Positions 35,603 through 43,268 of a stretch of 64,000 nucleotides of DNA are shown here, piece by piece. The notes below the pieces were generated by a model. It saw nothing but the letters and a program-made list of their open reading frames with translations, was not told the origin of the DNA and ran no database searches. Position 1 is the stretch's first letter; the number at the start of each line of letters is the position of its first letter. This DNA comes from Micromonospora sp. MH99 (GTDB taxonomy: Bacteria > Actinomycetota > Actinomycetes > Mycobacteriales > Micromonosporaceae), in NCBI RefSeq assembly GCF_021442385.1, contig NZ_MUZA01000017.1:42175-106174 (forward strand), read 5' to 3'. A program made the position numbers and the translations under genes.

Positions 35603-35998
35603 CTAACGGCCCAATTCCGACGTCCGTCCAGGCTGGTGTCCTCTGGTATCGATATCGGCTCGTTCAGTGACGTCTCGCCCGGCGACGACGGCGCCCGGAT
35701 TCACCCCCGCTACCGGCGACGGATCGTGGACTTGGGCACATGGGGATCCACCAGTGCGGACCTGTCCAGCGATGTCTCGGCCGGCGACGACAGCTCCGCT
35801 ACCAATCCGTTGTTCCGCGTCCGCTGGCCGGGTCGCCAGCCATCCCGCCAGTGCCGCTCCGGCCACCGTCAGGGCTCCGCAGGCGACCCACCACTTCCAG
35901 TCGCCATGCAGTTCATTGATCAATGCACTGTTGACCGCGGCTAGTGCCACCCCAAATCCCGCGGCCCAGGCAACCGGCCGACCTGCCACCTGACACAC
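35603..35998 (-). CDS. two-helix membrane protein coupled to the STAND NTPase
   Basis: A 131-residue protein. Two membrane segments (VAWAAGFGVALAAVNSALIN; WWVACGALTVAGAALAGWLA) precede a cytoplasmic tail containing two copies of the motif GAVVAGRDI/V (in GSGAVVAGRDIAGQVRTGG and NPGAVVAGRDVTERADIDT). The same motif opens the NTPase encoded next. Its stop lies two bases before the NTPase ATG and in another frame, so they are two translationally coupled proteins. It is a plausible membrane effector or anchor. No known family recognised. Confidence 0.75.
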   Translation of the reverse strand: MCQVAGRPVAWAAGFGVALAAVNSALINELHGDWKWWVACGALTVAGAALAGWLATRPADAEQRIGSGAVVAGRDIAGQVRTGGSPCAQVHDPSPVAGVNPGAVVAGRDVTERADIDTRGHQPGRTSELGR

Positions 35999-36079
35999 CC
36001 CTGATCATCGAAGGCGCTGACAGCGATACCGAAGGAACCAAGTCTAGTCGGAGCCAGCTAAGGCACCCCTGGACTGCAA

Positions 36080-36360
36080 CTGAAGATCATCTATGACGTG
36101 CTCGGGTCTACCGTCGAGCTGGAGCTGATTGCCTCCAACCTGGTCGACGGGCGTACTGGACCGTCTCTGAGGTGACACATTCCACCGACTGGCGAGTGGT
36201 GGAGAACCCGGCCCAGGTCGCCGCGCTGCTGAGGGCGGTGAGATCTCTCGGCAAACGCGCCGAGAGGGTCACGGCGTTCTCGGCCGCCTCTACCACGCAT
36301 GGATGCGTCCGTCGGAAGTCGCGGACCCACGGCGGGATACTGCGACTTGTCCGACGGCAC
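36080..36360 (+). pseudogene. frameshifted tyrosine-integrase remnant
   Basis: Three frames together spell the middle of an actinobacterial tyrosine integrase: LKIIYDVLGSTVELELIASN from 36080, then VSEVTHSTDWRVVENPAQVA and ALLRAVRSLGKRAERVTAF, then LYHAWMRPSEVADPRRD. The last block contains the catalytic Arg. Two frameshifts (near 36145 and 36283) break it, and nothing after the Arg box is recognisable. It points towards tRNA-Tyr, about 280 bases away, as an integrase next to its attachment site would. Confidence 0.78.
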
Positions 36361-36589
36361 GCCGACTTCGACGACGTGGCGAGGTCAAGCCTTCCCTGTC
36401 CTGTCACCACGAGAAGATCGACCATCGCTGGGGCAGGCAGGTTGGGCGCTTGGTCCGAGAGGCCACGGAGGTTCGGCAGGACCTTACCGTGCAATTGCCC
36501 GACCCCTCGACCCGCCCGGTTGCCCAGCAACTGCCTACAACCAGTTGTCACGGGCTGGACGCAGCCATAATCGGCCAGACCAACGACCG

Positions 36590-36625
36590 CGGCCCCCGAT
36601 CAGCATCTCTGCTGGTCAGGGGCCG
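36590..36625 (-). terminator. hairpin downstream of tRNA-Tyr
   Basis: A 16-bp imperfect inverted repeat (36590-36605 with 36610-36625, two mismatches, 4-nt loop) starts 11 bases past the tRNA 3' end on the minus strand. It is the likely tRNA-Tyr terminator. Confidence 0.65.
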
Positions 36626-36635
36626 TGTCTGCACC

Positions 36636-36719
36636 TGGTGGCGGGTAGAGGATTCGAACCTCTGTAGCTTTCGCGACGGATTTACAGTCCGCTCCCATTG
36701 GCCGCTCGGGCAACCCGCC
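36636..36719 (-). tRNA. tRNA-Tyr (GTA anticodon), CCA encoded
   Basis: 84 nt including an encoded CCA. Acceptor GGCGGGT/ACCCGCC, discriminator A, anticodon loop CTGTAAA (GTA), a long variable arm (class II) and T-arm GGTTCGAATCC are present. It is the only tRNA in this window that encodes its CCA. An integrase remnant lies on its 3' side. Confidence 0.96.
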
Positions 36720-36866
36720 AGGGCACCCCACCGCGTCGTAACGCGGCGGCGGAAGCAAGGATAGCGGCTCACCCCGGGACCGACGCAACCGGGTACGGTC
36801 AGAGGGTCGTGCCGCTGGTCGGCGGCCGACGGCACGCCCAGACCGCCCGACAGCAGGAGCAGAAGC

Positions 36867-37361
36867 ATGCCAGCGAACCCGTCATTCGACATCGTGAGCA
36901 AGGTCGACCGCCAGGAGGTCGACAACGCCCTTCGCCAGGCGGAGAAGGAGCTCTCGACGCGGTTCGACTTCCGCGGCACGGGCGCGGAGATCTCCTGGTC
37001 GGGTGAGGAGGCGATCGGCCTCCAGGCAGAGACCGAGGAGCGCGTCCTCGCCGCGCTGGACGTCTTCAAGGAGAAGCTGGTCAAGCGGAACATCTCGCTG
37101 AAGTCGCTGGACGCCGGCGAGGCACGCCCGTCCGGCAAGGTGTTCAAGATCGACTGCAAGGTGATCCAGGGCATCGAGACGGACAAGGCCAAGGCGATCA
37201 GCAAGAAGATCCGCGACGAGGGCCCCAAGGGCGTTCAGGCGCAAATCCAGGGCGACCAGCTGCGCGTCACCGGCAAGAAGCGGGACGACCTCCAGGCGGT
37301 CATCTCGCTGCTCAAGGGCGAGGACTTCGGCGTCGCTCTCCAGTTCACCAACTACAGGTAA
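36867..37361 (+). CDS. YajQ-family nucleotide-binding protein
   Basis: A 164-residue YajQ/UPF0234 protein ([21 protein letters not shown]-terminus; C-terminus [10 protein letters not shown]). YajQ proteins have two ferredoxin-like domains and bind nucleotides; a Xanthomonas member binds cyclic-di-GMP. A Shine-Dalgarno-like GGAGCAG lies before the ATG. Its last eight codons form attL of the integrated element, so the present 3' end was supplied by the element, with an AGG Arg codon instead of the chromosomal CGG. Confidence 0.95.
   Translation: MPANPSFDIVSKVDRQEVDNALRQAEKELSTRFDFRGTGAEISWSGEEAIGLQAETEERVLAALDVFKEKLVKRNISLKSLDAGEARPSGKVFKIDCKVIQGIETDKAKAISKKIRDEGPKGVQAQIQGDQLRVTGKKRDDLQAVISLLKGEDFGVALQFTNYR
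37338..37361 (+). other. attL of the integrated element
   Basis: 24 bp at the end of yajQ. It shares 18 identical bases (ctccagttcaccaactac) and a further ggtaa with 49910-49933, with one mismatch (a here, c there). The mismatch is synonymous, both reading Tyr-Arg-stop. Confidence 0.9.
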
Positions 37362-37533
37362 GGAGGCGGTGGCTGGCCTGGTCATGAGCCGCACCACGCC
37401 TTGTCACCTGGGTAGACGTCGTCACCAGTGGTTGTCGTTAGTCGCTCATGATCGGCCTCCGACGGCCTAGGGACGGCCTGAGCCTGACCCTCGTCGACGT
37501 GGGCCCGATGGCACCAGTCGGAAGGCATGCCAC

Positions 37534-38430
37534 ATGCGCCCCAGCAAGCGTGAGCAAGAGGCAGTCCGTGCCTATGTCCGGGACCAGGCCAATGAAGAGG
37601 TTGTCCACCTTGAGAAGGCCGCGTCCGAGCTGGTAGGACCTGTGCGGCACGACATCTGGGATGTGCACTGCACCGGTAGTCGCTGGTGGGTTGTCACGGA
37701 ACCGATGTATCTGTACAGCCAAGTCGACTTCAAGAGCCGCGATGTCGTATTGACATTCCATGTCGGCTTGGCTCTACGACTGTCCTATCAGCAGGAGCGT
37801 GAAGTTCCAGTCGCCGAACCTCACGCTGAGCTTCTGCCGGGATCATGGCGACGTTGGCAGCAAGCGTTTGATGCCTACGATAGCGGCGATGAGGCCGAGA
37901 ACTTCCAGGCCGTCGGCATGCGGCTGCGGGAGTGCCTCGTATCATTCATCGACGAAACTGCCGATGAAAGTCTGGTGCCGGACGGCACCCCGCCGCCGAA
38001 AAAGGCGGATTTTAAAGGCTGGGTGGAACACTTGGCGAATCGCCTTGCACCGGGCGATTCGTCCGCGAAACTGCGATCTTATCTAAAGGCTATTTCGATA
38101 GAGACGTGGTCATACACCAACGGCCTAACACATGCCAAGAACGCCGCACGGATAGATGCGGAGATCGCGCTCAAGATGGTGGAGCACTTATTAGGCATGT
38201 TCAGTGCTGCACGGTTGCGCCACGCTCGGTTGAGCGTCCGATGCGAGTCCTGCCAGTCCTACCGGGTGGTCGCTGGCGTTTGTGGGCACTGTGGCTGGGT
38301 CGATGCTGAGTACGTACCACATCCACGACGTGAGATCAGCGAAGACGAACGAGCACGACGGCTGGCCGAGCCGTGCACGCCGAGTTCAGACATATCGACA
38401 TTTATGACACCGAACGACTTTAGTGGTTGA
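37534..38430 (+). CDS. hypothetical protein with zinc ribbon and HEPN-like motif
   Basis: A 298-residue protein. GGAAGG lies 9 nt before ATG 37534. The N-terminal 150 residues have no recognised family. Around residues 190-230, WSYTNGLTHAKNAARIDAEI followed by ALKMVEHLL resembles the last two helices of HEPN-type domains (polar residue - H, then an amphipathic helix), though the spacing is not the canonical R-x4-6-H. A C-terminal zinc ribbon follows (CESCQ ... CGHCG). It is first in the element after attL and less GC-rich than the backbone. It could be a nucleic-acid-targeting accessory protein. No function can be assigned. Confidence 0.7.
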   Translation: MRPSKREQEAVRAYVRDQANEEVVHLEKAASELVGPVRHDIWDVHCTGSRWWVVTEPMYLYSQVDFKSRDVVLTFHVGLALRLSYQQEREVPVAEPHAELLPGSWRRWQQAFDAYDSGDEAENFQAVGMRLRECLVSFIDETADESLVPDGTPPPKKADFKGWVEHLANRLAPGDSSAKLRSYLKAISIETWSYTNGLTHAKNAARIDAEIALKMVEHLLGMFSAARLRHARLSVRCESCQSYRVVAGVCGHCGWVDAEYVPHPRREISEDERARRLAEPCTPSSDISTFMTPNDFSG

Positions 38431-38533
38431 GCCGCGAGCGGGTCCGGCCCATCCGGCAAACTCCCACCCTCAGCTCGCAAATCGAGTTGGCCGACGGCCA
38501 TAGGCTCAGACAGTCAGGCGCACTGCTCGCGCA

Positions 38534-39115
38534 TCAGTGCTCCTTAATCGGCAACTCCGTCAGTTGACCGCGTATGTTGCGCCGCCAGCGATACCCCGCT
38601 GCATCAGTAAATTCGATCGCTACGGCAAAGTCTTTAGTTGTTTCCAAAACCACAGGATCGCCGTATGCGTCCAGCTCGCCCGTCTCACGGGTCAGGTCAC
38701 CGTCAGGGATAACAACCCTCGGCTCAGTTGCGGGTGGAAGAACGCTCATCAACTTCGTATCCCTCAAGTCCGGCTCCTCCTCCGTGCCAAACTTGCGGAA
38801 GTAGAATTCGACTTTCACATCGTGAACAGGAACACGGGACGCGTTCTGCATCCAAGCACACCAGGACCCGCCCATAACCCCCGTTATCGGCGTGGTGCCG
38901 AACCATCCACAAACCTGCACAGCTTGGGCTCTTCGCTGCTCCTCCGAGCGCTCACGCCGGTCTTCCTCCGCGCGCTGATCGCGTGCTGACTCTCGCTCAT
39001 AAAGTCTCCGGGCTGTCCTGCCCGCCCAGATTGCGGCTACGAACGCACCTAGAGTGGTGACAAATGAACCCCACGCCGGGACATCTCCTAAATCAAGGTC
39101 ACTGATCAGCGACAT
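38534..39115 (-). CDS. hypothetical membrane-anchored protein
   Basis: A 193-residue protein. From ATG 39115 it has a short N-terminus, one membrane helix (GSFVTTLGAFVAAIWAGRTA), a charged coiled-coil-like stretch (RLYERESARDQRAEEDRRER) and a soluble C-terminal domain of about 115 residues rich in beta strands. The frame extends upstream to 39367, but that part is low-complexity Arg/Pro sequence, so I chose the start directly before the helix. Such single-helix proteins with a coiled coil are frequent in actinobacterial genomes. Function unknown. Confidence 0.7.
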   Translation of the reverse strand: MSLISDLDLGDVPAWGSFVTTLGAFVAAIWAGRTARRLYERESARDQRAEEDRRERSEEQRRAQAVQVCGWFGTTPITGVMGGSWCAWMQNASRVPVHDVKVEFYFRKFGTEEEPDLRDTKLMSVLPPATEPRVVIPDGDLTRETGELDAYGDPVVLETTKDFAVAIEFTDAAGYRWRRNIRGQLTELPIKEH

Positions 39116-39757
39116 GCTGTCAATAAAGCTCACAGCAGGAAGATAGGCGGTGGCCGCAACCCCTGACGAGAGCTGCGCCATCCCGTCTGCCGTCGACCCG
39201 CCCTGTGGGGAGTGGGCCGCCGCCCGGCCCGCCATGTCAAGACGGCCTTGACGCACGGTCGGACGCTGGCGGGTCGGGCGGTGGTCTGCTCGGCTCGCCC
39301 GGGTCGTCGGCTGACGGGATGGCCCGCGCAACCACCCGCGGACCGCAACCCGCCGACGGGGTTGCAACCATCTCGGAGCCCGAGCGCCCCCGCCGGAGGC
39401 GCAGTAGCCCCAATCCCGCGACCGCCGCCAGCTTGCCGGCGCGGCTGGCGTGCGCTCCCCTACGCTGCGCGGGCTCGTGGCCGCGCGGCCCGGCCGGCTG
39501 TCGGCTCACCACCACTCGGTCAACCGCCCTGTCGTGTTGCGGCGGCCCCTTGGGCTTCCCGCTTCCGCGCCAGCCGCCGGGCGTATTGCGTGGCCGGAGT
39601 CGGAGCGCCAGCGGAGCGACGGACGCGCGCCCAGGCGGCGGCGCGTGCGGCCCGTTCAGGGCCGCCTTGAAGACGTACAGAAACTTTGCACAACATCGCC
39701 GGCAGTCCGGCCGGCTAGCCGTACGAATGGGTAGTGCTGAAGGGCTAGCAACGGCGT
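39116..39757. other. 642-bp GC-rich gap in the element
   Basis: Between the membrane protein and the HD gene. Much more GC-rich than the genes on either side, with many short GC palindromes (for example gccgcgcggcccggcc near 39480). Open frames on both strands are Arg/Pro/Ala-rich and unconvincing. It could hold a transfer locus or origin, but no specific motif supports this. Confidence 0.4.
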
Positions 39758-39763
39758 TATCGT
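39758..39763 (+). promoter_or_regulatory. -10 element of a probable leaderless transcript
   Basis: TATCGT ends 6 nt before the ATG of the HD gene, and no Shine-Dalgarno is present. This spacing (TANNNT, then the start codon) is the hallmark of leaderless mRNAs in actinobacteria. No good -35 is visible. Confidence 0.5.
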
Positions 39764-39769
39764 CTATCC

Positions 39770-40318
39770 ATGTCGCTGGTTCCGTGGGCCTACGAGGTCT
39801 CCCGTCGAAACCTGGCGAGCACCCTGCCTCGCCGCTGGGCTCACGTCCAGGGCGTCGCTCAGAAGGCACAGACCCTCGCCGCAGCTGTCGGTGATGACGT
39901 CGCTCTGCTCGAAGCCGCAGCGATCCTGCACGATGTCGGCTATGCCCCTCACTTGGCGATGACTGGATTTCATCCCCTTGATGGCGCGGTCTATCTGAGG
40001 GGTATAGACGCGCCGGATCGACTCGTTCATCTCGTCGCGCATCACTCCTGCGCCGTCAGAGAGGCGCGTCTCCGAGGCTTGGCAGGACAACTGGCCGACT
40101 TTCAGGACGAAGAAGGGCCGGTCAGAGACGCGTTGTGGATGTGCGATCTCACCACAACGCCTGACGGAGAGCCGACGGATTTCGTAAGTAGGGTTACCGA
40201 GATCAAGGAGCGGTACGGTCCGGGTGACTTAGTAACCGTTTTCATAGACAGCGCCCAGCGTGACCTGGCAGATGCTATTGCCAGAACGACGAGCCGACTT
40301 CGCGAATTCGCCGGCTAA
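39770..40318 (+). CDS. HD-domain phosphohydrolase
   Basis: A 182-residue protein of the HD superfamily. Metal ligands are visible in order: His in RRWAHVQGVA (about residue 24), HD in AAILHDVGYAP (about 53-54), HH in LVAHHSCAV and Asp in LWMCDLTTTPDG. Such proteins hydrolyse nucleotides or phosphoesters. It probably lacks a leader. Its stop overlaps the convergent NUDIX stop by 4 bases (ctaa), so the two genes form a tail-to-tail pair within the cargo. Confidence 0.85.
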   Translation: MSLVPWAYEVSRRNLASTLPRRWAHVQGVAQKAQTLAAAVGDDVALLEAAAILHDVGYAPHLAMTGFHPLDGAVYLRGIDAPDRLVHLVAHHSCAVREARLRGLAGQLADFQDEEGPVRDALWMCDLTTTPDGEPTDFVSRVTEIKERYGPGDLVTVFIDSAQRDLADAIARTTSRLREFAG

Positions 40319-40782
40319 CCCAGGTAGGGTGGTCTGTCCTCCAAGCCGTGTTCGATCCGTAGGAGCATGGACGGATGGATCGGGAGAGTCTGGACGCTCT
40401 CCGGGTCGACCCATTTCACCTCTGAAGATTCGCTGCTAGTACGGAGCTGGCCGCCGATTACCCGGGCTCGTAGGCAGATCGAAAATTCCTGCCGCACCTC
40501 GCCGTCGTCATAGGCGATAACGTGAGCAGGGTCCGAGTAGATGCCAGAGATCCCGGTGAGTTCGACGTGGAGGCCCGTCTCCTCCTCGACTTCACGCACG
40601 GCTGCCTGCGCGGTCGACTCTCCGACGTCCTGCGCTCCACCGGGCAAGGCCCAGAGGCTGTTATCAGATCGTCTGATGAGCAGGACATTCCCTCGTTCGT
40701 TCTGGACGAAGACTGTCACGGCCACCACCAGGGAATTGGCCAGAGGCGCGGTTGGGTCGTTTAGGAAGTCAGTCTTGGGCAT
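40315..40782 (-). CDS. NUDIX hydrolase
   Basis: A 155-residue protein with a complete Nudix box (GGAQDVGESTAQAAVREVEE ETG, about residues 50-72). Upstream hydrophobic strands (LVVAVTVFVQ) match the fold. ATG 40782 has AGGAGC six nt upstream; a TTG just before it is less likely. It is coupled to the regulator gene upstream (its stop is four bases from this start). NUDIX genes are frequent in AICEs, with proposed roles in nucleotide clean-up or control of conjugation. Substrate unknown. Confidence 0.88.
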   Translation of the reverse strand: MPKTDFLNDPTAPLANSLVVAVTVFVQNERGNVLLIRRSDNSLWALPGGAQDVGESTAQAAVREVEEETGLHVELTGISGIYSDPAHVIAYDDGEVRQEFSICLRARVIGGQLRTSSESSEVKWVDPESVQTLPIHPSMLLRIEHGLEDRPPYLG

Positions 40783-40785
40783 CAA

Positions 40786-41526
40786 CTAGCTCCTGCTTTC
40801 GCGTGTTGCCGATCGCCAGACTGCCTCGAAGCTGTCCGAGTACGTGTTGAAGAGGCCGTGCGTTGCCGTCTTGCGGAGATGCATCGCCGGTGCCATGGGT
40901 GCGGTCTTACCGTAGACATGAGGATTAACGATCATGTCGTTGTCAAAGCGGTAGATAGAGTTGTAGAGCACTGTTGAATGGTTCCGCATCTCGATGTTCG
41001 GCACGTCCGTCAGCGAGCCAAAGAAAGCATTGGCCTGGTCGATTTTTGCCGAGATCGTTTCTGGCCCGATCCCCTCATCAACACTTCGCTGTTTGACCGC
41101 GATGCTTTCCCGTTCGCCAAGCAGTATGCGTATCCTCGCGCCAGCAGCCGCCTTCTTGTGCATGCGCTCCAAGAGGTCAGGCTTCTCAGTAAGGAACATT
41201 CCCACGTAGACAAGAATGCCCACGTCTGCTGTCGCTGCGTCGAGTAGCCGGTCCCAGAGGTTCGGCGGCACCGCTCCTCGTGTGGGATAGAACTGCACCA
41301 TCCCGGCGGAATTTGATACGTCGTCGGTGGCTCTCTGCGCTCCCGGCCACAGGAAGTTTTCGTCTTCCTTCAATCGCTTCGCGATCATAAAACGGGTGCG
41401 AGGATGCGGAACCCTGCCAGCGAGCCAGCGGCTCACGGTCTTTACGTCGCACTCAGTGAGAAGCGCTAGCTCGGCCGGCGATACCCGGGACCGGTCAAGC
41501 GCGTCTCGCAGACGATCGTTGGCCAT
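40786..41526 (-). CDS. XRE-family regulator with DUF5919-like C-terminal domain
   Basis: A 246-residue protein. Residues 1-50 form a helix-turn-helix (VSPAELALLTECDVKTVSRW). Residues about 85-240 resemble the DUF5919/PLD-like sensor domain (DRLLDAATADVGILVYVGMF; AGARIRILLGE) without a clear HxK catalytic motif. It is divergently oriented to the element backbone, across a perfect inverted repeat that is its likely operator. It probably controls its own NUDIX operon and the backbone promoter, as element-encoded regulators do in AICEs. GAGGAG precedes the ATG. Confidence 0.82.
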   Translation of the reverse strand: MANDRLRDALDRSRVSPAELALLTECDVKTVSRWLAGRVPHPRTRFMIAKRLKEDENFLWPGAQRATDDVSNSAGMVQFYPTRGAVPPNLWDRLLDAATADVGILVYVGMFLTEKPDLLERMHKKAAAGARIRILLGERESIAVKQRSVDEGIGPETISAKIDQANAFFGSLTDVPNIEMRNHSTVLYNSIYRFDNDMIVNPHVYGKTAPMAPAMHLRKTATHGLFNTYSDSFEAVWRSATRESRS

Positions 41527-41543
41527 CGTCGCTCCTCACGGTG

Positions 41544-41571
41544 GGGACGTTTCCATCACTATAAACGTCCC
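41544..41571. promoter_or_regulatory. inverted-repeat operator between regulator and backbone
   Basis: Perfect 9-bp arms gggacgttt (41544-41552) and aaacgtccc (41563-41571) are separated by 10 nt. It lies 18 bases before the regulator ATG. A ggggacg half-site recurs at about 41644. Likely bound by the XRE-type regulator. Confidence 0.7.
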
Positions 41572-41672
41572 AAGCGTCCATGCAAAGGCGTTTCGGCGTC
41601 ACCCGCGTCGATGTTTTCTTAGAGCAGGAGCAGTCGTCCACTGGGGACGCGCTCAGACACAGGAGGTTTGTT

Positions 41673-41990
41673 GTGAAGCTGTACGTGGACACCACGAGCA
41701 AGCAGGTGACGGCGTCGAAGGACCCGGAGCCGAAGAACGACCAGAACGGCAATCAGAAGTCCGAGAAGAACACGGGCCGGCTCATGTGGTCCACCCAGGT
41801 CTTCGTGCTCGACGAGAACGGCGGGGAGGTCATCACCATCACCACGGCGGGAGAGAAGCCGAGCGTGAAGGTGGGCGACTTCCTGGCTGTCGAGCAGTTG
41901 GAGGCCATTCCGTGGGCGACCAACGGGCGTAACGGCGTCGCGTTCCGGGCGGTCTCGCTGAAGCCGAAGACTGGTTCTCCGGCCAAGTAG
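41673..41990 (+). CDS. Pra-like AICE protein
   Basis: A 105-residue protein with GTG start behind a perfect AGGAGG. The layout TGRLMWSTQVFVLDENGG ... VEQLEAIPWATNGRNGVAFR resembles the pSAM2 Pra-type proteins (activator of replication, integration and excision), which carry a similar TGxPLW and C-terminal FRA block. It is the first gene of the backbone operon, directly behind the operator, as expected for Pra. The identification rests on this pattern only. Confidence 0.55.
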   Translation: MKLYVDTTSKQVTASKDPEPKNDQNGNQKSEKNTGRLMWSTQVFVLDENGGEVITITTAGEKPSVKVGDFLAVEQLEAIPWATNGRNGVAFRAVSLKPKTGSPAK

Positions 41991-42079
41991 GTCCCTCGCA
42001 CCGCTGTGCTGTGTGAGCCGCTGGTGTCCGTGGCTCGCCGAAGCGGCCTGATGGTCCGCTGAACTAAATCCACAAGATC

Positions 42080-42116
42080 GGTTCGGGAGTGCTTCTGACT
42101 CCTACATTCCCGAACC
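42080..42116 (+). repeat. stem-loop A with shared loop motif
   Basis: 9-bp arms ggttcggga (42080-42088) and tcccgaacc (42108-42116) with a 19-nt loop that ends in tctgactcctacat (42094-42107). The same 14 bases form the loop of a second hairpin 74 bases further on, although the stems differ. Confidence 0.75.
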
Positions 42117-42159
42117 TGGTCATCACCTGTGGTGGTGGCATCCCCGTGGAAGTTGGCGC

Positions 42160-42192
42160 GGGGTCGGTCTGACTCCTACATCACCCGACCCC
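42160..42192 (+). repeat. stem-loop B with shared loop motif
   Basis: 8-bp arms ggggtcgg (42160-42167) and ccgacccc (42185-42192) enclose a loop starting with tctgactcctacat (42168-42181). It lies about 50 bases upstream of the next gene. Identical loops on different stems suggest a site recognised in single-stranded DNA or RNA form. Confidence 0.75.
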
Positions 42193-42240
42193 GTCGCCCT
42201 CCAACTCATCCAACCCAACTTGCACTTGGGAGGACTCGTC

Positions 42241-43185
42241 GTGTCCAAGTCTAGCCCCCGCCGGTTCGCCGGCAGGTCAACCGGAACGGTGACGGTCATC
42301 GAGGCCAAGGTCCACCGTTCCTCCGCACGTAACGCCCGCATGGCGTTCATCCTCACGGCGGTCATCGTCGGCCTCCTCGCGGCCGTGGTGGCCGCCTCCT
42401 CCATTCACCCGATCCTCGCCGTCATCGTCGGCGCGCTGATCGGCGTCCCGACCGGCGGCCTCGTCTGGCTGCTCGTCCGGATCTGGCCGGTGATCCGGCT
42501 GCTGTGGTGGTGGACCCCGGAAACCATCCTCGGCGTCGTGCTGCTCACCGCGTGGGTGCAGCTCGCCAACCACACCCCAACCGTGGTGACCCTGATCGTG
42601 GTCGCCCTGGTCGTCGGCGTTCCCGCCGCCATCCGCCCGGTCCGCCGTCAGGTCGTCGCCTGGGGTTGGTGTCTGGTGGTGAGGCATCGGCTGCGGGTGT
42701 GTTTCGCGCAGTTCATCATCGCCAACCAGTCCGGTTCGCTGCCGCTGATCCTCTGGGCACGCCCGACACCGGTTGGTGAACGGGTCTGGGTCTACCTGCG
42801 GCCCGGCCTGTCCGCCAAGGACCTGGAAGGTCGCCTCGACAAGATCGCGGTCACCTGCCACGCCTCCACCGTGCTCATCGAGCGCGCTTCGGAGAACAAC
42901 GCCGCCTACCTGCGGTTCGACATCAAACGCCGGGAGGTGCTCACCGCCCACGTCGGTTCACCCCTGGTCGACGTGATCGACCCGACCGCGCCCGTCTCGG
43001 CATCGCCGCTGACGGTCCCCACCGCCCTGGACCTGCCGGACATCGACATGCCGACGGTCACCCTCCCGACCCAGGGCAAGCCCGCCGGCAAGAAGCCGGC
43101 CGCCACCACGACTGCCAACGGCAGCAAGCCCGCGGCTTCGTCCGCGTCGTCCGTCGAGGACGACGACACCTCCGACTGGATCTGA
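42241..43185 (+). CDS. membrane component of the element's transfer system
   Basis: A 314-residue protein with GTG start (GGGAGG upstream). Four membrane segments lie between residues 30 and 145 (AFILTAVIVGLLAAVVAA; PILAVIVGALIGVPTGGLVW; VVTLIVVALVVGVPAAI). A cytoplasmic domain follows and a low-complexity Pro/Thr/Ala/Lys tail. It directly precedes the FtsK-like ATPase, which lacks its own membrane region. The pair may together replace the single TraB/TraSA translocase of other AICEs. That split is inferred from gene order and topology. Confidence 0.7.
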   Translation: MSKSSPRRFAGRSTGTVTVIEAKVHRSSARNARMAFILTAVIVGLLAAVVAASSIHPILAVIVGALIGVPTGGLVWLLVRIWPVIRLLWWWTPETILGVVLLTAWVQLANHTPTVVTLIVVALVVGVPAAIRPVRRQVVAWGWCLVVRHRLRVCFAQFIIANQSGSLPLILWARPTPVGERVWVYLRPGLSAKDLEGRLDKIAVTCHASTVLIERASENNAAYLRFDIKRREVLTAHVGSPLVDVIDPTAPVSASPLTVPTALDLPDIDMPTVTLPTQGKPAGKKPAATTTANGSKPAASSASSVEDDDTSDWI

Positions 43186-43268
43186 CCCCAACCCAACCCG
43201 GACGCGAGGAGCCATGGCGGCTCGTTCGTGTGGCTCCTCGCGCCCACAACGCCCAGGAGGGCAATCTC

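Noticed and set aside
36548..37228. 226-residue minus-strand frame across tRNA-Tyr and yajQ
   Set aside because: It runs through a tRNA gene and opposite yajQ. Shadow frame.
39116..39757. GC-rich gap as transfer origin or clt locus
   Set aside because: Position and composition would fit, but no inverted-repeat set or known motif could be identified, so no such feature was called.
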